Shown here piece after piece: positions 1 to 6,567 of a stretch of DNA of 8,515 nt. The notes below the pieces were generated by a model. The model was not told the origin of the DNA, did not search any database, and saw only the letters and a program-made list of their open reading frames with translations. A program made the position numbers and the translations under genes. The stretch's first letter is position 1. Each line of letters starts with the position of its first letter. Source of the DNA: Lachnospiraceae bacterium (lineage in GTDB: Bacteria; Bacillota_A; Clostridia; Lachnospirales; Lachnospiraceae); assembly GCA_017435025.1 (NCBI GenBank), contig JAFSFU010000228.1, positions 1-8,515 on the forward strand, in the 5' to 3' direction.

Positions 1-1020
1 GACAGCGGACTTGTAGCGACAATCAAAGGTGGAAAAGACGGTAAGACACTGGCGCTTCGTGCAGATATGGATGCCCTTCTTATTAAAGAGGCAAACGATG
101 TAGATTATGTTTCTGAACATGACGGTCTGATGCATGCATGTGGTCATGATACTCATATGACAATGCTCCTTGGTGCTGCGAAAGTGTTAAACGAGAACAA
201 AGCTGATATCGCAGGCACGATCAAATTAATTTTCCAGACAGATGAAGAGAATGCAAGAGGTGCAGAGCGTTCCATCGCAGAAGGCTGCCTGGAAGGCGTT
301 GATGCGATCTTCGGTACACACATTGGAACCATCATCTCTCCTGAGATTCCGTCCGGTACTGTGATCTGTACACCGGGCTGCTGTATGGCATCCTACGATA
401 AATTTGTAATCAAAGTAAAAGGCTATGGCTGTCATGGTTCCACACCGGAGAAAGGCGTTGACCCGATCAACATCGGTGCTCATATCGTGATCAACCTTCA
501 GGAAGTGATCGCTCGTGAGATCGCAGCTGTAAAACCGGCAGTTCTTACAATTGGTAAATTCCAGGCTGGTGACACATACAACATTATCCCGAACGAAGTT
601 CTTATCGAAGGTACAATCCGTGCGCTGGAAGAGAATGTTCGTCAGGAGCTTGCTAAGAGAATCGGTGAGATCGCAGAAGCAACTGCTAAGACATTCCGCG
701 GTGAAGTTGAGTACGAGATGATCTGGGGTGCTCCGCCGGTTATCAACAACGCAGATATGGCTGCTCTTGCATGCGAATGTGCAAAAGAAGTAGTTGGCGC
801 TGAGAATGTGATCGATCATGTTGATGCTCCGAATATGGGTGGTGAGGACTTTGCTTACTACGCAGCTCAGATTCCGGCAGCGTTCATGTTCTTAAGCTCT
901 TCCAATAAAGAAAAAGGAACAGCTGTTCCGCACCACAACCCGAAATTCAATGTTGACGAGGATGTATTCTGGATGGGTTCCGCTTTATTTGTAAAGATCG
1001 CGGAGAAATTCCTCGCATAG
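1..1020 (+). CDS. M20-family metal-dependent amidohydrolase (N-acyl amino acid/peptide hydrolase type), 5' end outside window
   Basis: The frame is open from base 1, so the gene starts upstream of the window; compared with the full paralogue at 1395 about 52 N-terminal residues are missing. 339 residues are visible. Seen: RADMDAL near residue 20; MHACGHD with Cys47 and His49; DEE with Glu82/Glu83; GTHIG with His107; a lid/dimerisation segment around GCHGSTPEKGVDP; and PHH near the end with His311/His312. These are the Cys/His/Glu/His/His metal ligands and catalytic Glu expected of M20D-type aminoacylases, IAA-amino acid hydrolases and hippuricases, which cleave the amide bond of N-acylated amino acids. 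There is no signal peptide evidence because the N terminus is absent. The usual Pro after RADMDAL is replaced by Leu. Codons favour AAC, ACA, GGT and ATC, as in leuS, suggesting good expression. The substrate cannot be told from sequence. yajC follows after 23 nt with no terminator between, so the two are probably cotranscribed. Confidence 0.93.
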   Translation, partial: DSGLVATIKGGKDGKTLALRADMDALLIKEANDVDYVSEHDGLMHACGHDTHMTMLLGAAKVLNENKADIAGTIKLIFQTDEENARGAERSIAEGCLEGVDAIFGTHIGTIISPEIPSGTVICTPGCCMASYDKFVIKVKGYGCHGSTPEKGVDPINIGAHIVINLQEVIAREIAAVKPAVLTIGKFQAGDTYNIIPNEVLIEGTIRALEENVRQELAKRIGEIAEATAKTFRGEVEYEMIWGAPPVINNADMAALACECAKEVVGAENVIDHVDAPNMGGEDFAYYAAQIPAAFMFLSSSNKEKGTAVPHHNPKFNVDEDVFWMGSALFVKIAEKFLA

Positions 1021-1043
1021 TAACTGGAAAGGACTTTTAAAGC

Positions 1044-1319
1044 ATGACACCGTTGTTATTGTTCGGCGCATATGCAGTTGTGCTCTTTGTAGCCATGTAT
1101 CTGTTCGTATATGTGCCAAATAAAAAGAAACAGAAAAAGATGCAGGAAATGCACAACTCCCTGGTACCGGGTGATGAGGTGATCACCATGGGCGGCATCG
1201 TAGGAAGAGTTGTGGAGAAGAATGGCGATTATGTGACATTGTGTATCGATGAAGAAAAGCAGGTCAACATGCAGGTTGTAATTTACGCCGTGAGCCAGGT
1301 AAAAGGAAAGAATGCATAA
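1044..1319 (+). CDS. yajC: YajC, small accessory membrane subunit of the Sec preprotein translocase
   Basis: The 91-residue protein has the YajC layout: one hydrophobic span at about residues 3-25, then a very basic stretch (NKKKQKKMQEM) and a small cytoplasmic domain with LVPGDEVITMGGIVGRVVEKNGD, matching the family pattern LKxGDEVVTxGGIxGxV. The length is typical. YajC binds SecDF/YidC in the cytoplasmic membrane and is a non-essential helper of protein export. Its usual partners (tgt upstream, secD/secF downstream) are not here; instead it lies between two M20 amidohydrolase paralogues. A GGAAAGGA ribosome site (1026-1033) lies 10 nt before ATG. It is followed by a strong hairpin terminator. 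Membership is recognised from sequence; the operon relation to the upstream amidohydrolase is inferred from the 23-nt gap. Confidence 0.93.
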   Translation: MTPLLLFGAYAVVLFVAMYLFVYVPNKKKQKKMQEMHNSLVPGDEVITMGGIVGRVVEKNGDYVTLCIDEEKQVNMQVVIYAVSQVKGKNA

Positions 1320-1325
1320 ATTTCG

Positions 1326-1359
1326 CGGCCGTTTACGATTTTTGTAGACGGCCGTTTTT
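1326..1359 (+). terminator. Intrinsic terminator after yajC, possible attenuator of the next gene
   Basis: The arms 1326-1336 (CGGCCGTTTAC) and 1344-1354 (GTAGACGGCCG) pair over 11 bp with one G-U, around a 7-nt loop, and are followed by five T (1355-1359). It ends only 23-35 nt before the start of the second amidohydrolase, leaving little space for a separate promoter. Confidence 0.85.
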
Positions 1360-1394
1360 GCAAATGAATTGGGTAAGAAAGGATGATATCACTC

Positions 1395-2576
1395 ATGTGG
1401 GAGAAGTGTAAGGATATTCAGCAGGAGCTTGTAACGATCCGCCGTGATCTGCATAAGATTCCGGAATTTGGAAGCTGCCTTCCGAAGTCGAAGGCATATA
1501 TTGTTGCGAAATTAGAAGAAATGGGAATTCCGTATGTGGAAAACCAGGGCGACAGCGGTGTGATCGCGACGATCAAAGGTGGAAAAGAGGGCAAGACGAT
1601 CGCGTTCCGCGCAGATTTTGATGCGTTAAAGATTAAAGAGACCAATGATGTGGATTACGTTTCTGAGCATGAGGGCCTTATGCATGCATGTGGCCATGAT
1701 GCCCATGCGACCATGCTCCTTGGTGCGGCGAAGGTTCTCAATGAGAATAAAGAACATCTGGCAGGCACTGTGAAACTGATTTTCCAGGCCGATGAAGAGA
1801 ATTCCACCGGTGCATTATGTGCGATTAAAGAAGGATGTCTCGATGGAGTGGATGCGATTTTTGGCACCCATATTGGTTCCATTATTTCCAGAGACATTCC
1901 GGCAGGTAAAGTGATCATCACTCCTGGTCGTGTGATGGCATCCAATGACAAGTTTGTGATCCGTGTCAAGGGATATGGCTGTCACGGTTCCACACCGGAA
2001 AAGGGTGTTGATCCGATCAATATTGGTGCTCATATTGTCTTGAATCTTCAGGAAGTGATCACCCGCGAGATCGCAGCGGTGAGACCGTGTGTCATGACTG
2101 TTGGCATGTTCCAGGCGGGTGACACTTACAATATTATTCCGTCCGAGGCATACATTGAAGGCACGATGCGTACTCTTGAGGAAGAAGTGCGCCAGGAACT
2201 GGCAAAGCGAATCTGTGAGATTGCGAAGGCGACAGCACAGACATTCCGTGCAGATGCGGAGTGCGAGATCGTATGGGGTGTACCGCCGGTGGTAAATCAT
2301 GCGGATATGGCAGAGCTGGCTCGTCAGTGTGCAGTGGAAGTGGTTGGAAAAGACATGGTCATCGACCATGTGGAATACCCGAATATGGGCAGTGAGGACT
2401 TTTCTTACTATGTGGAGAAGATTCCGGGCGCGTTCATGTTCTTAAGTTCCGCAAATCCGGAGAAGGGAACCGATGTGCCGCATCACAATACCAAGTTTAA
2501 CATCGATGAGGATGTGCTCTGGACCGGATCAGCACTGTTCGTGAAGATTGCGGAGAAGTTCTTGGGAGAATTCTAA
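1395..2576 (+). CDS. M20-family metal-dependent amidohydrolase, complete paralogue of the gene at 1-1020
   Basis: The protein is 393 residues from ATG 1395, a normal length for M20D amidohydrolases. Seen, numbered from that Met: RADFDAL (Asp74/Asp76), MHACGHD (Cys99, His101), DEE (Glu134/Glu135), GTHIG (His159), the dimerisation segment GCHGSTPEKGVDP (His197), MGSEDF and PHH (His363/His364). This is a full set of metal and catalytic residues. I predict a cytoplasmic hydrolase of N-acyl amino acids or small peptide conjugates; the substrate is unknown. ATG 1383 is also in frame, but it overlaps the ribosome site AAAGGATGA (1378-1386), so ATG 1395 is the better start. Over the shared part it is about three quarters or more identical by eye to the first copy, with differences near the active site (HDTHMT against HDAHAT, RADMDAL against RADFDAL). 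Codon use differs from copy 1, with more GTG, GCG, AAT and ATT, which argues against a very recent duplication. Confidence 0.94.
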   Translation: MWEKCKDIQQELVTIRRDLHKIPEFGSCLPKSKAYIVAKLEEMGIPYVENQGDSGVIATIKGGKEGKTIAFRADFDALKIKETNDVDYVSEHEGLMHACGHDAHATMLLGAAKVLNENKEHLAGTVKLIFQADEENSTGALCAIKEGCLDGVDAIFGTHIGSIISRDIPAGKVIITPGRVMASNDKFVIRVKGYGCHGSTPEKGVDPINIGAHIVLNLQEVITREIAAVRPCVMTVGMFQAGDTYNIIPSEAYIEGTMRTLEEEVRQELAKRICEIAKATAQTFRADAECEIVWGVPPVVNHADMAELARQCAVEVVGKDMVIDHVEYPNMGSEDFSYYVEKIPGAFMFLSSANPEKGTDVPHHNTKFNIDEDVLWTGSALFVKIAEKFLGEF

Positions 2577-2586
2577 TGAAGAAAAG

Positions 2587-2619
2587 AGGGGATCGCAGTG
2601 AATATACTGTGATTCCCTT
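2587..2619 (+). terminator. Hairpin after the second amidohydrolase, weak terminator candidate
   Basis: GGGATCGCAGT (2589-2599) pairs with ACTGTGATTCCC (2606-2617) with one bulged base and one G-U around a 6-nt loop, and the outer bases A2587/G2588 can add pairs with T2618/T2619. The T-run is only TTT, so termination may be partial and the downstream small gene may be expressed by read-through. Confidence 0.5.
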
Positions 2620-2668
2620 TCATGTAAGATTGAATTCATACCAAAGGATTTATAGGAGAGACAGAACA

Positions 2669-2836
2669 ATGAAGAACGATATGAGCAATGGACAAAAACG
2701 CCTCGCAGCAATCTTTCTCGCCATTATGGGTGTTGTTGGCACGATCATGGCGATGAAGGACCGACAGGCGATGATTGATGCCGGTGTGATTGAGGTGACA
2801 GAGCGTCATGTTGATGTACAGGAGACATCAAATTAG
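2669..2836 (+). CDS. Small single-span membrane protein, function unknown
   Basis: The product is 55 residues from ATG 2669. The frame is open back to an ATG at 2576, but that start overlaps the previous stop codon, lacks a good ribosome site and would place the hairpin at 2587-2619 inside the gene, whereas ATG 2669 has AGGAGA (2654-2659) 9 nt before it. Visible parts: a short polar N terminus (MKNDMSNGQKR), a hydrophobic stretch at about residues 12-29 (LAAIFLAIMGVVGTIMAM) that could be one membrane helix, and an acidic, soluble C-terminal tail. I recognise no family. It could also be an uncleaved signal-anchor peptide. It lies between the amidohydrolase and the leuS leader on the same strand. 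Existence as a gene is supported by the ribosome site and composition; function is not assignable. Confidence 0.6.
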   Translation: MKNDMSNGQKRLAAIFLAIMGVVGTIMAMKDRQAMIDAGVIEVTERHVDVQETSN

Positions 2837-2925
2837 CAGCAAAAGTGCAGAGGGATTCTGAGTCTTTCTATCATTATAAACGGGATACCACCGAGATGAA
2901 TTATGGTCATAGACTGCCTGTAGAC

Positions 2926-2954
2926 TTGACATATTTTCACGATTGTGATAAATT
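2926..2954 (+). promoter_or_regulatory. Promoter of the leuS T-box transcript
   Basis: A perfect TTGACA -35 (2926-2931), a 17-nt spacer and a -10 TAAATT (2949-2954) preceded by the extended -10 dinucleotide TG (2946-2947). Transcription should begin near 2961, just before the T-box Stem I. The 89 nt between the previous stop codon and this promoter (2837-2925) show no other recognisable element. Confidence 0.8.
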
Positions 2955-2960
2955 ATGAAA

Positions 2961-3241
2961 CAGTTCAAATACTTTGATAAGGAATAGTAGAAAGTGAAAG
3001 AGATACAGAGAGCTGCCGGTTGGTGCGAGGCAGATTTTGGAAGCTTTTGAACTCGCCTTTGAGTAGCATGCTGAAGGAGATTTGTCTGTGTAGGCAGAGC
3101 CGGTCCGACCGTTAACAGGATAAGAGCGCATACAGAATACAGAATCGCAAATGCGGTTTCGTGTGTATGAAATAGAGTGGTACCGCGTGAGTCTTAAGCC
3201 CCCACGTCTCTATATTTAGGATAGAGATGGGGGCTTTTTTA
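2961..3241 (+). promoter_or_regulatory. T-box leader (tRNA-Leu responsive riboswitch) of leuS
   Basis: T-box leaders bind a specific tRNA and sense its charging; uncharged tRNA stabilises an antiterminator. Seen here: AGAGAG (3007-3012), then the distal Stem I hairpin CTGCC/GGCAG (3013-3017 with 3029-3033) enclosing GGTTGGTGCGA; a specifier region GAACTCGCCTTTGAGTAG with the codon CTC (3052-3054), which reads leucine; a conserved CCGTTA segment (near 3109-3114); and the T-box core AGAGTGGTACCGCG (3174-3187). The bulge UGGU would pair with NCCA of a tRNA whose discriminator base is A, as in bacterial tRNA-Leu. The antiterminator can form by AGAG and GCGTG pairing with CACGT and CTCT at 3202-3212, bulging TGGTACC. 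Those bases otherwise belong to the terminator. Codon, discriminator and downstream gene all agree on leucine. Exact 5' end is inferred from the promoter. Confidence 0.95.
3196..3241 (+). terminator. Regulated terminator of the leuS T-box
   Basis: AAGCCCCCA (3196-3204) pairs with TGGGGGCTT (3228-3236), and TCTCTAT (3207-3213) with ATAGAGA (3221-3227), with a 2-nt bulge and a 7-nt loop, ending in six T (3235-3240). Its 5' arm overlaps the antiterminator's 3' strand, so the two structures exclude each other. Confidence 0.92.
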
Positions 3242-3266
3242 TTCTATTAAAACAGGAGGAATAGTC

Positions 3267-5678
3267 ATGGCACATTACAATCATACAGCCATTGAAAAGA
3301 AATGGCGTGCGAACTGGGAAAAGAACCCGGTCAATGTGAATGATGGCAAGAAGGAAAAGTATTACTGCCTGGATATGTTCCCGTATCCGTCCGGCAGCGG
3401 TCTTCATGTAGGTCACTGGAGAGGTTATGTAATCTCTGACGTATGGAGCCGTTATCAGTTATTAAAAGGTAAATATGTAATCCACCCGATGGGATGGGAT
3501 GCATTCGGTCTTCCGGCTGAGAACTACGCAATTAAGATGGGAGTACATCCGGCTAAATCCACAGCAGAGAACGTTGCAAACATCAAACGTCAGATCAACG
3601 AGATCGCAGCTCTCTATGACTGGGATATGGAAGTAAACACAACAGATCCGAACTTCTACAAGTGGACACAGTGGATCTTCGTTCAGATGTTTAAGAAGGG
3701 CCTTGCTTATGAGAAGGAATTCCCGATCAACTGGTGCCCGTCCTGTAAAACAGGTCTTGCAAACGAAGAGGTTGTAAACGGTGAATGTGAGCGCTGCGGT
3801 ACACCGGTTACAAAGAAGAATCTTCGTCAGTGGATGTTAAAGATCACAGCCTATGCTGACAGACTGTTAAATGACCTGGATAAGCTTGACTGGCCGGAAA
3901 AGGTTAAAAAGATGCAGGCTGAGTGGATTGGTAAGTCCTACGGTGCGGAAGTTCAGTTCCCGGTAGAAGGCAGAGACGAAAAGATCACTGTTTATACAAC
4001 AAGACCGGATACACTTCACGGTGCAACTTTCATGGTTCTTGCTCCGGAGCATGCTCTGGCGAAATCCCTTGCGACAGATGAGACTAGAGAAGCAGTAGAG
4101 AAGTACATCTTTGACTCCTCCATGCGTTCCAACGTTGACCGTCTTCAGGGCAAGGAGAAGACCGGTGTATTCACAGGTTCTTATGCGATCAACCCGTTAA
4201 ACGGCGCAAAGACTCCGATCTGGCTGTCTGACTATGTTCTTGCAGACTACGGTACAGGTGCGATCATGTGCGTACCGGCCCATGACGACCGCGACTTTGA
4301 ATTCGCTAAGAAGTTTAATATTCCGATCATTCAGGTTATCGCAAAAGATGGCGTTGAGATCGAAAATATGACAGAGGCATATACAGAAGCAAGCGGTACC
4401 ATGATCAATTCCGGCGAGTGGAATGGTATGGAATCCGCAGTTCTCAAGAAAGAAGCTCCGATGATGATCGAAGAGATGGGTATCGGTAAGAAGACTGAGA
4501 ACTTCAAGCTTCGTGACTGGGTATTCTCCCGTCAGAGATATTGGGGTGAGCCGATCCCGATCATCCACTGCCCGAATTGCGGCAATGTTCCGGTTCCGGA
4601 AGATCAGCTTCCGTTAACACTTCCGGAGGTTGAGAGCTACCAGCCGACAGGTACCGGTGAATCTCCGCTTGCAGCAATCGATGAGTGGGTAAATACAACA
4701 TGTCCGTGTTGTGGCGCTCCGGCTAAACGTGAGACAAATACAATGCCGCAGTGGGCTGGTTCCTCTTGGTATTTCTTACGTTATGTAGATGCGAAGAACA
4801 ACGAAGAGCTGGTTTCCAAAGAAAAGGCAGAGAAGTATTTACCGGTTGATATGTACATCGGCGGCGTTGAGCATGCGGTGCTTCACCTCCTTTACTCCAG
4901 ATTCTACACCAAGTTCTTATATGATATCGGTGTTGTTGATTTCGATGAACCGTTCAAGAAACTGTTCAACCAGGGCATGATCACCGGTAAGAACGGTATC
5001 AAGATGAGTAAGTCCAAAGGAAATGTTGTTTCCCCGGATGATCTGGTAAGAGATTACGGCTGTGATGCCCTCAGAATGTACGAGCTTTTCGTTGGTCCGC
5101 CGGAGTTAGACGCAGAGTGGGATGACAGAGGTATCGAGGGTGTTGCAAGATTCCTGAACCGTTTCTATAATCTGGTTATGGACAGCAAGGACAAAGATAT
5201 CGAAGCAACAAAAGAGATGATCAAGCTTCGCAACAAGCTTGTTTATGATATCGAGACACGATTTGACCAGTTCGGTCTTAACACGGTTATCGCAGGTTTC
5301 ATGGAGTACAACAACAAGTTCATCGACCTGGCTAAGAAGACAGGCGGCATTGACAAGGAGACATTAAAGACATTTGTTACTTTAATTGCTCCGTTTGCTC
5401 CGCACATCGGTGAAGAACTCTGGGAGGAGCTTGGCGGTACAGACAGCGTATTCCATTCTACATGGCCGACATACGATGAGGCTGCTATGAAGGATGATGA
5501 GATTGAAATCGCAGTACAGATCAACGGTAAGACAAAGACTGTTATTATGGTACCGGCAGAAATCTCCAAGGAAGACGCGATCGAGGCAGGTAAAGCTGCA
5601 CTCGGCAATAAGCTGACAGGCAACATCATCAAGGAAATCTATGTTCCGAAGAAGATTGTAAATATCGTTGCAAAATAG
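3267..5678 (+). CDS. leuS: Leucyl-tRNA synthetase (LeuRS), class I
   Basis: Charges tRNA-Leu with leucine in the cytoplasm. The 803 residues fit a bacterial LeuRS. Order of elements: Rossmann fold start FPYPSGSGLHVGH with the HIGH-type signature HVGH at residues 47-50; a zinc knuckle Cys157-x2-Cys160 and Cys174-x2-Cys177; the CP1 editing domain with the threonine-rich TTRPDTL at 244-250 and GTGAIMCVPAHDDRDFEF, which carries the conserved editing Asp; a second Cys pair set, Cys435/Cys438 and Cys479/Cys482; the catalytic KMSKS loop at 579-583; an anticodon-binding helical domain; and a small C-terminal domain ending in KKIVNIVAK. ATG 3267 follows AGGAGG (3254-3259) by 7 nt and begins MAHYNHTAIEKKW, a typical start. 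Expression is controlled by the T-box leader. It is a single-gene unit closed by the terminator at 5688. All catalytic and editing motifs are intact. Confidence 0.98.
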   Translation: MAHYNHTAIEKKWRANWEKNPVNVNDGKKEKYYCLDMFPYPSGSGLHVGHWRGYVISDVWSRYQLLKGKYVIHPMGWDAFGLPAENYAIKMGVHPAKSTAENVANIKRQINEIAALYDWDMEVNTTDPNFYKWTQWIFVQMFKKGLAYEKEFPINWCPSCKTGLANEEVVNGECERCGTPVTKKNLRQWMLKITAYADRLLNDLDKLDWPEKVKKMQAEWIGKSYGAEVQFPVEGRDEKITVYTTRPDTLHGATFMVLAPEHALAKSLATDETREAVEKYIFDSSMRSNVDRLQGKEKTGVFTGSYAINPLNGAKTPIWLSDYVLADYGTGAIMCVPAHDDRDFEFAKKFNIPIIQVIAKDGVEIENMTEAYTEASGTMINSGEWNGMESAVLKKEAPMMIEEMGIGKKTENFKLRDWVFSRQRYWGEPIPIIHCPNCGNVPVPEDQLPLTLPEVESYQPTGTGESPLAAIDEWVNTTCPCCGAPAKRETNTMPQWAGSSWYFLRYVDAKNNEELVSKEKAEKYLPVDMYIGGVEHAVLHLLYSRFYTKFLYDIGVVDFDEPFKKLFNQGMITGKNGIKMSKSKGNVVSPDDLVRDYGCDALRMYELFVGPPELDAEWDDRGIEGVARFLNRFYNLVMDSKDKDIEATKEMIKLRNKLVYDIETRFDQFGLNTVIAGFMEYNNKFIDLAKKTGGIDKETLKTFVTLIAPFAPHIGEELWEELGGTDSVFHSTWPTYDEAAMKDDEIEIAVQINGKTKTVIMVPAEISKEDAIEAGKAALGNKLTGNIIKEIYVPKKIVNIVAK

Positions 5679-5687
5679 TATTCATTT

Positions 5688-5720
5688 GGCCCCGAAGGCA
5701 TCTGCTTTTGGGGCCTTTTT
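5688..5720 (+). terminator. Intrinsic terminator of leuS
   Basis: GGCCCC (5688-5693) pairs with GGGGCC (5710-5715); the stem continues through G5694-G5698 with C5705-T5709 using G-U pairs, around a 6-nt loop, and is followed by five T (5716-5720). Read from the other strand there is no T-run, so it should not stop transcripts coming from the insertion sequence. Confidence 0.9.
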
Positions 5721-5738
5721 CTGCCTTGTTTTAATTGA

Positions 5739-5807
5739 TGCATTCTGCGAAGCCTAGCGGACATTGATGCGTTTCAGAGCGGACGCTTTGCGGAGCAAAA
5801 CGGACGC
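5739..5807. repeat. Left (istB-side) IS end with helically spaced hexamer repeats
   Basis: Measured from the tip, hexamers of the type GCGGAN begin at offsets 8 (GCGAAG, 5747), 18 (GCGGAC, 5757), 30 (GCGTTT, 5769, poor), 40 (GCGGAC, 5779), 51 (GCGGAG, 5790) and 61 (ACGGAC, 5800). The spacing is close to one DNA turn. A 21-bp segment (5787-5807) recurs inverted and identical at the other end (8282-8302). These are probable IstA binding sites. Confidence 0.8.
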
Positions 5808-5829
5808 TCCAAAACGCTAAGATATCAGC

Positions 5830-6567
5830 TTAACCTCGCGGTTGAATCACTACTGTATAGTGCTTTGTAGCACGTTTTAATATCGAGTTTGCTGAGACTT
5901 CATCGTTCAGGATCATCGATGCCCAGCTGTTTGGTTCTCTTTGAGAGCACACGATGGTGCTCCTGGATAATTCACTCCGTTTTTCCAGAATCTCAAAAAG
6001 GACTTTGATCTCACGTTCATCCGTGATTGTATGTAGCAGAAAATCATCCAGGATCAGCAGATCCAGTTTCATGAAGAAGCGGACTTTTTTCTGATACTTT
6101 GCATAATTCGTTTGTTTTAAGGCTACCAGCGTTTCCAGGAATTCCTCGCAGTGGTGATAGCTGGTCCTGTATTTCAGACATGCCTGAATGCCAAGAGCCT
6201 TGGCAAGATAAGATTTTCCGCTATCAGACGGACCCAGGATACAAACATTCAAACCGTCCTTCACAAAGTCCAGTGAAGCCAGTGTGGATGTTATGTCATT
6301 TGGTAAATAGCTCCGTTCTGACGAGTCGCGGCATTTATCCAGTGATTGTGGACCTCCGGATAAATGTGCCCGTTTCAGACGATTCTGAAACTTCTGGGAT
6401 GTTTTTGCCTGGTATTCCGGTTCAATCAACTGTTCCAGCAATGCGACCCTGTCAAGTGTATCGAAATCTTTTGAACGGAATGAGGAATCAAGAGATGCTA
6501 CCATGCTTGGAAGCTGAAGTTCATTCAGTTGGTCGGACAGCTCACGGATCCGTTGGTGTTTAGTCAT
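5830..6567 (-). CDS. istB: IstB, AAA+ ATPase helper of IS21-family transposition
   Basis: 245 residues from ATG at 6567, near the usual 250 of IstB. IstB proteins are DnaC/DnaA-like AAA+ ATPases that oligomerise on target DNA and stimulate the IstA transposase. Seen: an N-terminal helical domain (1-95) with LNELQLPSM; Walker A GPSDSGKS at 112-119; Walker B LLILDDF at 170-176; a sensor I region STIVCSQ at 203-209; and the C-terminal SILKRATKH with a likely sensor/finger Arg. The frame can be extended to a TTG at 6591, but ATG 6567 has AGGAGG 9 nt before it and overlaps the istA stop in ATGACTAA, so translation is probably coupled. Small deviations from the family are Asp115 in the P-loop, where Gly is usual, and Leu instead of Gly after DDF. 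No frameshift; it should be functional unless the P-loop change matters. Confidence 0.95.
   Translation of the reverse strand: MTKHQRIRELSDQLNELQLPSMVASLDSSFRSKDFDTLDRVALLEQLIEPEYQAKTSQKFQNRLKRAHLSGGPQSLDKCRDSSERSYLPNDITSTLASLDFVKDGLNVCILGPSDSGKSYLAKALGIQACLKYRTSYHHCEEFLETLVALKQTNYAKYQKKVRFFMKLDLLILDDFLLHTITDEREIKVLFEILEKRSELSRSTIVCSQREPNSWASMILNDEVSANSILKRATKHYTVVIQPRG

Noticed and set aside
226..819. Long - strand open frame of 197 codons opposite the first amidohydrolase
   Set aside because: It is a mirror of the conserved M20 coding sequence; a similar mirror frame exists opposite the paralogue (1815-2369), as expected from codon structure alone. No ribosome site or domain.
2576..2668. 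Extended N terminus (31 residues) of the small membrane protein
   Set aside because: It would start on the previous stop codon and cover a terminator-like hairpin; ATG 2669 has a clear AGGAGA site.
5739..5838. Outward promoter from the istB-side end that could drive leuS antisense or a junction promoter
   Set aside because: No convincing -35 or -10 pair was seen in the end sequence.
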